Assembly (NCBI GenBank): GCA_963971405.1 | Contig: OZ020492.1 | Span: 18,568,204 to 18,632,203 of the forward strand | Length of the DNA stretch: 64,000 bases | Direction: 5' to 3' | From: Psococerastis gibbosa | Lineage: Eukaryota > Arthropoda > Insecta > Psocodea > Psocidae | Shown here: in pieces, positions 55,299 to 64,000 of the stretch | Position numbering within the stretch: position 1 is the first letter of the stretch | Layout of the letters: every line of letters begins with the position of its first letter | Position numbers and translations under genes: made by a program | The notes under the pieces: model-generated | Database searches by the model: none | Seen by the model: the letters and a program-made list of their open reading frames with translations, nothing else | Told to the model about the DNA's origin: nothing

Positions 55299-55466
55299 TA
55301 AGGTGCCCATTCCACATACGTACAACGTCAACGAAAAATTGAAAAATGACGTCAAAATGACGTAAATTGACGTGGTAGCAGAATTTTTAGTATGTCTTTA
55401 ATGTCTGCTAAAACGTCATTTTTCAATTTTTCGTTGACGATTGAAGTATATGGAATACCCCCCTAA
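55299..55466. mobile_element. PIF/Harbinger-like palindromic MITE, copy L2
   Basis: A TAA duplication (55299-55301 and 55464-55466) flanks GGTGCCCATTCCACATACGT at the left and TGGAATACCCCCC at the right. Arms carry CGTCAACGAAAAATTG, mirrored as CAATTTTTCGTTGACG. The core TTGACGTGGTAGCAGA is shared with L1 and L3. It lies in the first intron of the small secreted-protein gene. Confidence 0.8.
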
Positions 55467-55874
55467 ACAAAATGCCAGGAGTGAAGAATATCATGATGAT
55501 AGGCGTAGGCATAGTAAACATTTAAATATTTAAATAATTAATGGAAATCGAAAACTGGTTTTAAAAAACCGAATGAGCCATAGTTTGAACTCGAAAGTCG
55601 AAATAGCCTACAGCCGATTTACAAGAAAAAGTTAGATTTTACGCTGGTTGAGTAAAAGTAATATGTTGGTTGACACAGTAATTTTTGTAGAAGCTCTTGT
55701 GGTTTTTTTTTGGTATCTTTTACAATACATACACATTTTTTACTAATTCAGCTCATCCATCACTCATGACTTTCGCACATTTGGATTTCAGGCATTTTTA
55801 CGAAATGCTTTTAAGGCCCTATACACAATGACTATTCGCACGCGGGTGACTCGCTGAGAAATTGGTCATTGTAG

Positions 55875-56029
55875 TAAGGCGCTGATTGCACCAACGTCAA
55901 TAGTGATATAAAATGTTTTTTGACGTGTTAGCAGACATTTTTTGTATGGCTAAAACTGTCTAAAAATGTCTGCTACTACGTCAAAAAACATTTAATATCA
56001 CTATTGACGTTGGTGGAATCTGCGCCTAA
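55875..56029. mobile_element. PIF/Harbinger-like palindromic MITE, copy L3
   Basis: A TAA duplication (55875-55877 and 56027-56029) flanks GGCGCTGATTGCACCAACGT and, from the right, GGCGCAGATTCCACCAACGT. The arms are nearly perfect inverted copies down to TTGACGTGTTAGCAGACA opposite TGTCTGCTACTACGTCAA. The element is 149 bp. Confidence 0.85.
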
Positions 56030-56589
56030 ATGGGTGGTTGGAAAACCACAGAGTCAATTTCAGAAGAATTCTGAGACTGGCGTGAAGCCGCCCCCAAATC
56101 GGTGCACAGTTTCTTCCGTAACCTCGGCCCAAAACACGCGTGAGCGTTTAAAATCTTCAGATGTGCGTTCAGAAGTTTATTATTATTTTATTTTGCACCA
56201 ACCAATTGGTTCCTACGGGCCATGAGAAATCGTCTGCCAATCGCTGAATTCGAATCGTGTATAGCGAGCCTTAACTTTAGAAGAAGTCAAGAACAGTTTG
56301 AAGATATTTAATTTTACATTATTGTCCGGTGTGGCGCATTTGAGATGATATAGAGCTTGACTGTGACTTCGCAGTGCTGGTTTATATCCGAATTATAAAG
56401 AAAAAACTGAATCTGGTGGGACTTGAACCCACGATCTATGCGTTACCGGGGCATTGTGCTAAAATATGTTCCATTCCGACTCAAATGGATGGGCTACAGT
56501 ATTTCATATTCCTTGATACGGACAAAATGTGTCCCTGTCAGCCTGGCGGGGGGGGGGGGGGGGGGGAGGAGTGAGACGTGAGACTGTTT

Positions 56590-56775
56590 GTTAACTTCAC
56601 CTCGGGGAGAAGGGGAGTTGTTGACTGACAGGGTGGACCTCCTGATTATAGTGGATTCCGAACCACTTGGGGAACACGATTAAATCGGAGGTGACCAGGT
56701 CTCGACACGCACGTAGACAGACTGGTAAAGTCTTAGTGCGTTACCATGTCCCACCATGTTCCCCTGCCAAGCAAG
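56590..56775 (-). mobile_element. SINE (family K), partial copy
   Basis: On the minus strand GGTGGGACATGGTAACGCAC, then GTGCGTGTCGAGACCTGGTC and CAAGTGGTTCGGAATCCACT, as in 43215-43510. Confidence 0.65.
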
Positions 56776-56784
56776 TGAATTGTT

Positions 56785-56900
56785 TTACCCGAATAACCTA
56801 TTCATTAGCTTCTTTAGGTAATACCTGTGTTGAGTTTCGATAGGTCTCCGATCGCATGACGAAAAGAGACTCGCACTTGCACGCTACCACTAGGCCATTA
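56785..56900 (-). mobile_element. SINE-like repeat (family J), partial copy
   Basis: CGAATAACCTATTCATTAGC, then AGGTCTCCGATCGCATGACG, matching 8355-8515. Confidence 0.5.
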
Positions 56901-57237
56901 ATTTTTTTAGAAATGAAAACATAGCGTTACAGTTATTTTTCCTGGGAGGGGATGGGTTGACTTTAAGCGAAACGTCTCACGTCGAGCTGAATGAAGTTTG
57001 CGTCTATCTTGACAGAGCATTTCCAATTCTGATATTCCCCTTAACCACCTAAAACGACTAGGAAACCTAAGAAGACTCGTGGAAAAGTAAATTCGTTATA
57101 GATCAGCGAGTCAATTGAATGTCAATGGTTCATTATGTTTCAGTTTAGTTTAGTGCAGTCTGGAAGGTCGAGAATCGAGACAACGATAATGAAATGAAAA
57201 ATGTCCTTTTGGCTTCCTGTCCACCCAACCCTATTCG

Positions 57238-57659
57238 TTAGGGGCCCTCCATTAATCTCGTGAGGTTCGAAAGGGGAGGGGGGGGGGGTTCGGAAAAAAT
57301 CACGAAATATCACAAGAGAGAGGGCAGTATATTAAGATATCACGTGTATTTATTTTTTCGTCAAACGCGTGATTGCACCTTCCTTTAATATTGTTTTTAT
57401 GCCAGTCAAAGACAACCTGCAACCTGGCATTTTTATCAAGGTCCTTAATTTTCTACAATAGAATGAAATTAGATTATACTTTATACCTGCATTTAAAAAT
57501 AATATTATAAAATTTTTAAGATTCTTTGTAGGTACTAAAAAATACACGTGATTTTGGGTGGGGGGGGGGGGTAGTCTTAAACCTCACCACGTATAACCTA
57601 GGGGGAGGGGGTTAAAAAATGTTTAAAAAAACATCACGTGATTAATGGACGGCCCCTTA
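57238..57659. mobile_element. PIF/Harbinger-like MITE, copy Q2
   Basis: A TTA duplication (57238-57240 and 57657-57659) flanks ends GGGGCCCTCCATTAATCTCG and, from the right, GGGGCCGTCCATTAATCACG. Interior G-tracts and repeated CACGTGA/TCACGA motifs are present. It is related at the tips to 26590-27023 and lies in the first intron of the small secreted-protein gene. Confidence 0.8.
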
Positions 57660-57834
57660 GCTCTTTTTCACCGACAGGGGAATAGTCAACTTCCGGGCAT
57701 TTTGCTTACCATAACAACTCTAATAGAGCAGTGGTAAATTCTGGGGATCCTTACCAGTTCTCAGGCTTTTCCATAATTACTTATGACCACTTCTTCCTAT
57801 TCTTCTTCATATTACTGAATTTTGGCTTTTTCAG

Positions 57835-57936
57835 ATGATATCGTACTCAATGACATCGATTATGGTGATGATGAAATGGCTAAAAACCAAAAACTGCAAC
57901 AGTACGAGGAAACTGGTCGTTTTTTCGACGAAATGC
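57835..57936 (+). CDS. Small secreted acidic protein, second coding exon (residues 38-72)
   Basis: Acceptor TTTGGCTTTTTCAG ends at 57834 and donor ATGC|GTAAGT starts at 57937, both strong. Joining in phase 1 from exon 1 gives DDIVLNDIDYGDDEMAKNQK, then LQQYEETGRFFDEM, open throughout and strongly acidic in its first half. The exon leaves phase 1. No domain is recognised. The supporting facts are two strong splice sites, matching phases and a signal peptide on the preceding exon; expression is not demonstrated. Confidence 0.65.
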
Positions 57937-58191
57937 GTAAGTAAAAATTATATTTAAGTTAAAACCACTAAACTAAATCAGGCATTATTTTTATTTATTT
58001 TGTATTTTTTTATTGTCTGAATGAAAATGAAGAGCCAAGAATAGGTATCGCTGAATCATCCGAATGCCCCCTCTGCTTCCAAGGGGAGGGGAATGCCGAT
58101 CCCCTATTCAGCTGCACTGACATTGAGGTAGAAAACCGAACTGAGACACAGGAGGGATTGGCCCAGCTCTGCTATGCAGCACGGCGTCAAA

Positions 58192-58361
58192 GAAGAAGAA
58201 GAAGAAGAAGAAGAAGAAGAAGAAGAAAAAGAAGAAAAAGAAGAAGAAGAAGAAGAAGAAGAAGAAGAAAAAGAAGAAGAAGAAGAAGAAGAAGAAGAAG
58301 AAGAAGAAGAAGAAAAAGAAGAAAAAGAAGAAAAAGAAGAACAAGAAGAAGAAGAAGAAGT
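58192..58361. repeat. GAA microsatellite
   Basis: About 55 GAA-type units with scattered AAA interruptions. Long open frames of poly-Glu, poly-Ser, poly-Phe or poly-Leu here are artefacts. Family I fragments follow at about 58375-58500 and 58615-58670. Confidence 0.95.
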
Positions 58362-59066
58362 GTGTCTAATGTTTGATGCAATGGTTGTGGGCTGGCTTTT
58401 AAAACTTGTGCCCGTTTGCCAATTAAGTGGAACCAATGGGCTACCAATAATGCTAGAAAATTCAGTGGGCTCATTGGCGCAGATCAGGGTTCAACGGGCC
58501 AATACTTGTCCAGAAAATATATCAATCCATATATCAATCCAGCCATTGCATCAGACTTGTTAGCTAAATATATTCGAACTTACCCTAAATCAGTCTCACG
58601 CTAGTTTTGTTTTGAGACGCCTGCGCTCGTCTCAGCTTGTCCATTGCCACTTGTAGCAGGTGTGGGTTAACATAGTACTACTTCTGCTACTGCTGCTGCT
58701 AATACAACCACCACTACGACTACTACTATACATACTACTAGTGTACAGTGTACACCCAACCCTAAATCAAATCAAATAGTAAATGAAGCAACAGCACAGT
58801 TTACAACTTTATTTTGACAAATTAATAAGTATTAACGAGAATTTACTTTAAGTGCGAAAAAGGTTTAAGGCCACCTAAAAATAATTACATTCCTAACTCT
58901 AATGGAATTGGTATTTTTACTGTTTAAGTAGAACTTAAGTCTGCGTGAGATAAAAGAAAGAATAGCGATAATTTATCGTTAATAAAGCTGTTTACAGTAA
59001 AAAGTTACTGCAAGAATGAAAAATTACCTTTTCCCATCCGTTCATTAAAAAATCTCTTCATTATAG

Positions 59067-59113
59067 GTTTTTGTCGCTCATTTTCAAAACGTTGGGTAAA
59101 CTGCTCTTCGTAA
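59067..59113 (+). CDS. Possible terminal exon of the small secreted protein
   Basis: Acceptor CTTCATTATAG (ends 59066) would join in phase 1 to give RFCRSFSKRWVNCSS and a stop at 59111-59113, for a total of 86 residues. The two cysteines nine residues apart with a KR between them could form a small cyclic peptide, but this is speculative. An alternative acceptor at 59290 (TTTTTTTAG) would give QECVLSKNRNFFAH and a stop. The true continuation may also lie further downstream. Confidence 0.22.
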
Positions 59114-59705
59114 ATGGGTATAGTAGACGGGGTTCTGTTATCCAACAAGATCATTAGGCTTCAGCCTAAGGCGGCGCCGATTCAGAGGCACAATTCCCTA
59201 TTGCTTTTATCTATGTGAAATGAATGGACTGAAAATCCGGGAAAACGTAAGATTCGTGTCTATGTTTGAAATATTTTCTCCTTTTTTTAGAAGAATGTGT
59301 TTTGTCTAAAAATCGAAACTTTTTTGCTCACTAGTGAATCGCTACCCTATATTATTTAAAAAATTCACAAGCTAGCCTTCGTACTAATTTTAACAAAACT
59401 TATCTAAACATCTTAACTTTAGTAACTTACCTTAATTAAATATAACGTCAGTATATAAAAATATTATGTATGCTTGCGGGCCTGTAATTTCACAATGAAA
59501 ATGCCTCCCTTGCTTTCAAATCTAACGAACCCCAACTTTCTCGACCCGCACGGGGCAACTGTCACTACATTCACTTACCATTTTCTTTAAAATGATTTTT
59601 GCATGCCTCGAGTTTCCCTGACCCTATCCGAAAGCACTGAATTGATAGATGGGTCGATTGAATATTCTAGAACGGGCCGGCCAATATAATGCCTCACAGT
59701 AATAG

Positions 59706-60168
59706 TGGGAGGGGATAAACAAAAAATAACAAAAACTTTTAGAAAAGTTTTAGAAAAACTTGTTATAACAACCCGAATTAGTAAAACCCAAGTAATCGTT
59801 AAGAAATTAACTTTGTCTAAAAAACCCACTTGTGTTAGTATAAAACCCTGAGCGCTTTCGGTAAGAACTGCCATCTACAGAGGGAAACCCACTAGCACAG
59901 TTACACCTTATCTGCGATTTGAGACTTGCTCAACTCGAGGGGAAGATGCATATGTAGATGGCAGTTCTTGCCGAAAGCGCTCAGGGTTTTATACTAGCAC
60001 AAGTGGGTTTCTTAGACAAAGTTAATTTCTTAACGATTATTTGGGTTTTACTAATTCGGGTTGTTGTAACAAGTTTTTCTAAAACTCTAAGTTTTTGTTA
60101 TTTTTTGTTTATTAAAATGAAATACCACGAAGTCACGAGTTATCTAATTATTTACATTGGGAGGGGAT
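59706..60168. mobile_element. Large palindrome (arms about 165 bp) flanked by an 11-bp direct repeat
   Basis: Left arm 59717-59879 and right arm 59952-60115 are inverted copies with few mismatches: GTAGATGGCAGTTCTT(A/G)CC, then CTCAGGGTTTTATACTA, CTTAACGATTA and GTAACAAGTTTTTCTAAAAC-type sequence. The spacer is about 72 bases. TGGGAGGGGAT occurs at 59706-59716 and 60158-60168 in the same orientation. Mirrored open frames (MAVL-ESAQGFIL-QVGFLD) arise from the symmetry and are not taken as genes. Confidence 0.75.
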
Positions 60169-60589
60169 GTTATGCATTGGGGCACGAATTACCTATAATT
60201 TCTTCAAAAAATCTTTTTTGATTCAAAATGAAAGGATGGTAATCTGTTTCGGCTTGTTACTCCATTTATGATTTAACAGCTAAAACTAACCTGAAGTTAG
60301 AAAGCATTGATAGAAAGGTTCCACAGAAATTTTATTGGTCATGAAAATTGAGTATTGTTATTTTTTTGTCCCACCGAAACAAACTATCAAAATTATTGGG
60401 TTTTGATAAAATTAGCAACGACTAAAATAAATTTGAATTTAAAAAAAAAGTTGGAGCCGTTTTTGAGATTTAAATTGTTTTTAGTTTTTTTTTTTTAGTT
60501 TTTGCACGGCGGAACTCACAGGAATTGAATCAGCAAGATAAAAAATTATCACAAGATATGATTTTTGTGAATTTTTGTTCCCAATTTCA

Positions 60590-60765
60590 TCAAAATCTTC
60601 TGGTTAATTTGCCCACAAATCGGAGAACAGACAGACATTTCGTGAAAATACTTTGTTTAGGCTCCTGGGACCTCAAAACGTGTAAATCTACGGAAATCTC
60701 AAAATCGAAAATTTCGACCTTCACAACGCCTTCCTTAAACCAACGTGTAAATAGGAAGGTAATAA
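60590..60765. repeat. Family D fragment
   Basis: AATTTGCCCACAAATCGG, GACAGACATTTCG, GCTCCTGGGACCTCAAAACG, AAATCTCAAAATCG and ACCTTCACAACGCCTTCCTT follow the order of the other family D copies. No terminal TA-flanked tip was fixed on the left. Confidence 0.6.
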
Positions 60766-60800
60766 AAATAAAAGCAACCGTAAGAGACACGACCATCCTG

Positions 60801-61031
60801 CAGTGGCGGCGCTACGGGGGTGCCCGAGGGGGCCTGGCCCCCCCAACAGTTTCTCCGGCCCCTCCGGGGCCCCCCCACTTTTGAGATATTTTACATGTTG
60901 TTAAATTGCAGAATTATTGAACGGTATACCTACTCCCAATGAAAAATGTTTTGTTTTTTCATTGGCCCCCCTAGATAGAAGTCATGCCCCCCCTTGGCCC
61001 CACCGCCTTAAAATTTCTAGCGCCGCCACTG
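60801..61031. mobile_element. hAT-like MITE with perfect duplication
   Basis: A perfect 8-bp duplication CCATCCTG (60793-60800 and 61032-61039) flanks perfect 14-bp inverted ends CAGTGGCGGCGCTA. Interior G-rich, C-rich and AT-rich segments have no coding capacity. Its intact ends suggest a young insertion. Confidence 0.92.
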
Positions 61032-62199
61032 CCATCCTGCAGGAATGCCGGAAAGTGGTCCCAGGATGGTTTATTGATAAGAAAAAAAGCATAATTTCCA
61101 CAAGGAAACATGAAAAGCGGAATTTTGGAAGTTTCGTCGTATTTTTCTCACTATTTCTGTTTTTGTGGTCACAGAATAATCGAAAGACAGAAAGTTGGCC
61201 CGAGAAACATCTTTTGATAATTTAAAAAAAAAACTAAATTTATCATTGACTGCAAGCCAACTCAAATCTGTGGAGAGGCCCCCCTCCCCCATGAAAATCC
61301 AAAAACCGCCCCTATTGAATCCGACTCTTTTATCATGTAGCGGTGGTTTTGAATTTTTGGTATACATTTTGATTTCATTCTCCTTTGTTATTGAACAACA
61401 CTCCAAAGAAAGGTTATTGTGAAAAAGACTTTTCTCAATGCCGGATGTCAAAGATTCATATTTCTCAGACTTCATGGGTTCTATATGATTTAGCGTACCT
61501 TTACCAGTTAAATATGCATCTTCAATCTTTTAACCTTTTAATATATTCTCAACAACAAATGCTTCTATTTCAATTCAAAAGATGTGGTGCGAGTGCACCC
61601 GGACATGCTTTCCTAATTATCTATTAGTATAGGTCCCGAAATACTTCAGCTCGATAACGATTGATTTTATGGTAAATAATTGTCCTTATGTTACTTTTTG
61701 ACTGCCTCAACTGTATAGATCGATTAAACAATTGTATACTCTAGAATGGACAATATTTAAAAAAAAAACAAAAAAAAAAAAACATTCTTTTAATGTAAAC
61801 CTGTATTGTTTGAAGAATTGGAATAAATTTATTTGAGTTTGAAAACTGGAGAAAGTGGACTTTTAATAATAAATTACGTGAAAAACCCGTGGACCCCCCC
61901 CCCTCCCCCCGAAATCAAAACCTGGGCACGGCCTTATATAATGTATAATCCATTCCGAAATGCATTGCATACCATTTATTATTATTATTAGTATTACTAT
62001 TGGATACTATTTAGGCCTTTTTTTTTAAAGCTATTTTTTCTTTTTTTATAAGGTTCGGTTTCATTTAAGTTAAGTTTGCTGAATTTGAAGGGGGCCCAGC
62101 ACGGGAACCAGTTCTTTTGGATCCCCTTCACAAATGTAAAACTGCCTTATTAATTGTACACTTCAATAAATAAACGATTTTCATTTCATTTCATTTAAG
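61032..62199. other. Intergenic stretch with a MITE remnant
   Basis: 61876-61935 is the end of a family A element (from the right: AAGGCCGTGCCCAGGTTTTG, then a C-tract), matching copy 3. Near 62075-62198 a segment ends in TTTCATTTCATTTCATTTAA after AATAAATAAACG, which looks like a retroposon 3' tail of unknown type. No gene was found. Confidence 0.4.
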
Positions 62200-62345
62200 C
62201 GCCATTCTTCCATTATAGGCTTTAGAATATGGAAATCGAGACAGCCAAAATTTAACACTATGACAATTATTTATCATGGAACTACAGTTCTATAAATATC
62301 TATTACGGTACCTACACTGATTGATTAGTAGGAAAGAATGTACCG
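62200..62345 (+). repeat. Dispersed repeat (family O), copy 2
   Basis: Parallel to 12040-12245: CCATTATAGGCTTTAG, GAAATCGAGACAGCCAAAAT, GACAATTATTTATCATGGAA, then ACGGTACCTACACTGATTGA. Confidence 0.5.
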
Positions 62346-62393
62346 GTTCACTTGTACCGGTTCACTTGTACCGGTTCACTTGTACCGGTTCTT
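62341..62393. repeat. 14-bp minisatellite
   Basis: TACCGGTTCACTTG repeated three and a half times without mismatch. In family O copy 1 the corresponding spot (about 12225) has a single GGGTTCACTCG, so the tandem array arose after the copies separated. Confidence 0.9.
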
Positions 62394-62399
62394 ATTAGC

Positions 62400-64000
62400 G
62401 ATGTGGTGTCCGCAGACTGGTGAGTCCATAGAGCGCAAAACATCGTCCCGTTAAAGGTTCATAAGCCCAATTTCAGCACTTACAAATCGCAGATCACTGC
62501 GAATGAATGGCACCCGAGGGCTGTCTAAAGCATTCTGTTTTATATTTAGTGGACCATCATCGTGGGAAATTGTTTCAAAGTTAAAACTTCAGAACAATTA
62601 AATTATATCATAAACTTACTTTGATTTGAAGCTCAAACCTCTTTGAAGGTTCAAATAGTAATTACTTTGTTTCTGTCTTGCAATGTCTTTATAATTATGA
62701 GTAACCTTCACTAATTGTATTTCCACTTGGTATACTTTTCAAGCGCTTACAAAAGGATTTCAAAGACGCTGTACTTGCGAAGTGTTTTCTAGGTGGTTAA
62801 ACACAACAATAAAAGGTTTCACTCCTTTAAAATTCTTACTGCGCCTTTTTCATTTTTCGTCTCCCATTTATTCATTACACGGCAATCAAGCTTTTCTTTG
62901 TCTTAAATTTCATGTAATGGAAACCCCATGAATTCAAAACAAGCATATCAAAGCTTTTGCCTTTCTCCCATTTAAATTCAAACTACAATAACATTAAATG
63001 CTGCAGTGATAAATAGGTAACTGAGTGTACGCTGGAATATGCCTCTTATGCTGGATCCACTACAATACGCTTCAACTTGCAGTACCATGAGAGACCGAAC
63101 TATGGGATATCTTAAGCTTCTCGGTAAGGCCTATACTGTGATGTAGAGGTGCATCTAGAAGACTCCTCTTTAACCCCAAATTGAGGGCGGCTCTTATCAT
63201 CGTTGGTGAAGCTACGGAAAGTGGAATCCAAAAGATCCTCTTTCTAAACATTCTTATACCAGTAAAAAATTATTAGGCGTTAACACGTTAAAACGTTTGG
63301 AAGCAGCGGATTCTGCCCCAGAACTATTTTCGGGGGGCTTTGACTATTTGTTTAGGTAGAACCCCCCCCCCCCCCCCCCCCCCCGACTGGCTACAGCCGT
63401 ATAGAACGGAAAAGGGAGATGGTAGTCTGTTGTAGGTCAGTGGACAGTCCTCCCCCCCGAAACTTTACGTACGTAAGCAGATCAACCACGGCCTGGATTC
63501 TACTGCTTCATCATCGACTTCAAAATTCCTTTCTGTCCCTCATTCTTACCGCAAATACTGTAATTGGCCCTATCTGCTATAGTACATATTTCTATTGTAT
63601 AAGATTATATTATATTATTTAAGATTATATTAATAGGATCGCCAGATTTAGATTAAAGTAACTTATTATATCTCGCGATGAAACTCAAAATTATGCAACC
63701 TCCATTTAAAAGGGGAAAAGTGGTGGAAACAATAATGCTGCAAAATTTTTCTTTTTATTATGATTTATGAATAAATTTTCCATAATTTTATCACCTTCTA
63801 GGCTACAATGAAATATCGTTGCAAATAAATTTGAGTGGCATTTTGTATTATTTGCACGTGTCTTTTTAACCCCCTCACGACTTTCACCTTCAATTGAAAA
63901 CGAACTTTGAACTAATAGGATTGAACCACTTTCCACATTTCGCTTATGCACGAGAAAAGTGACACATTTCAAAAAATTGCAAAATTGAGTTATTTATACA
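62400..64000. other. Intergenic stretch with MITE fragments
   Basis: A long C-tract with GACTGGCTACAGCCGTATAG (63363-63407) resembles the end of a family A element. 63290-63310 (ACGTTTGGAAGCAGC) and 63478-63515 (AACCACGGCCTGGATTCTAC) are family B arm and tip fragments that flank it, so a G-tract element may again sit inside a family B copy. No gene was recognised. Confidence 0.4.

Noticed and set aside
58104-58563. Glu-, Arg-, Phe-, Leu- and Ser-rich open frames
   Set aside because: All come from the GAA microsatellite; no splice sites or conserved flanks support a protein.
59587-60221. Two mirrored open frames beginning MAVL-ESAQGFIL
   Set aside because: They occupy the two arms of a palindrome and arise from its symmetry; no known domain or independent coding evidence is present.

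Overview
This window reads as nuclear DNA of a multicellular animal, most likely an arthropod or other invertebrate. It is AT-rich, its introns follow GT/AG, it has no operon-like packing, and it is crowded with short interspersed elements and homopolymer G/C tracts. No species can be named from the sequence. Three protein-coding loci are supported. (1) A secreted or GPI-anchored type-B carboxylesterase/cholinesterase-like gene (+) has four coding exons at 3659-3870, 8683-8864, 24327-24436 and 24806-26185. The splice phases are consistent and the exons join into a 627-residue product with an intact Ser/Glu/His triad but an altered oxyanion-hole motif. (2) A complete, intronless glycoside hydrolase family 43 gene (-, 19057-19980) lies inside the 15.5 kb second intron of the esterase gene, with a signal peptide and all three expected catalytic acids; horizontal origin is plausible. 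(3) A small secreted, acidic protein of unknown function (+) starts at 54459 behind a TATA box, with a second coding exon at 57835-57936 and possibly a short terminal exon at 59067-59113.

Layout: 0-3.6 kb is upstream sequence with a Harbinger-type palindrome and a tRNA-like palindromic repeat that stops just before the first coding exon. 3.6-26.2 kb is the esterase locus: intron 1 (4.8 kb) holds a nest of transposons, intron 2 (15.5 kb) holds the GH43 gene and many SINEs, MITEs and one LINE, and intron 3 (369 bp) is mostly a TCA microsatellite. 26-54 kb is gene-poor and repeat-rich. 54.2-59.2 kb carries the small secreted-protein gene, and 59.2-64 kb is again repeats.

The main story outside the genes is transposon archaeology. 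Many insertions can be delimited to the base by target-site duplications: hAT-like MITEs with 8-bp duplications (several carry long G and C tracts), PIF/Harbinger-like palindromes with TAA/TTA duplications, a TA-flanked element, 5'-truncated LINEs with 9-10 bp duplications, and a tRNA-related SINE with an 11-bp duplication and a CTA-repeat tail. Several are nested inside each other, giving a relative order of insertion. No retroviral, LTR or Polinton-type element was recognised. No CRISPR array, rRNA or functional tRNA gene was seen.
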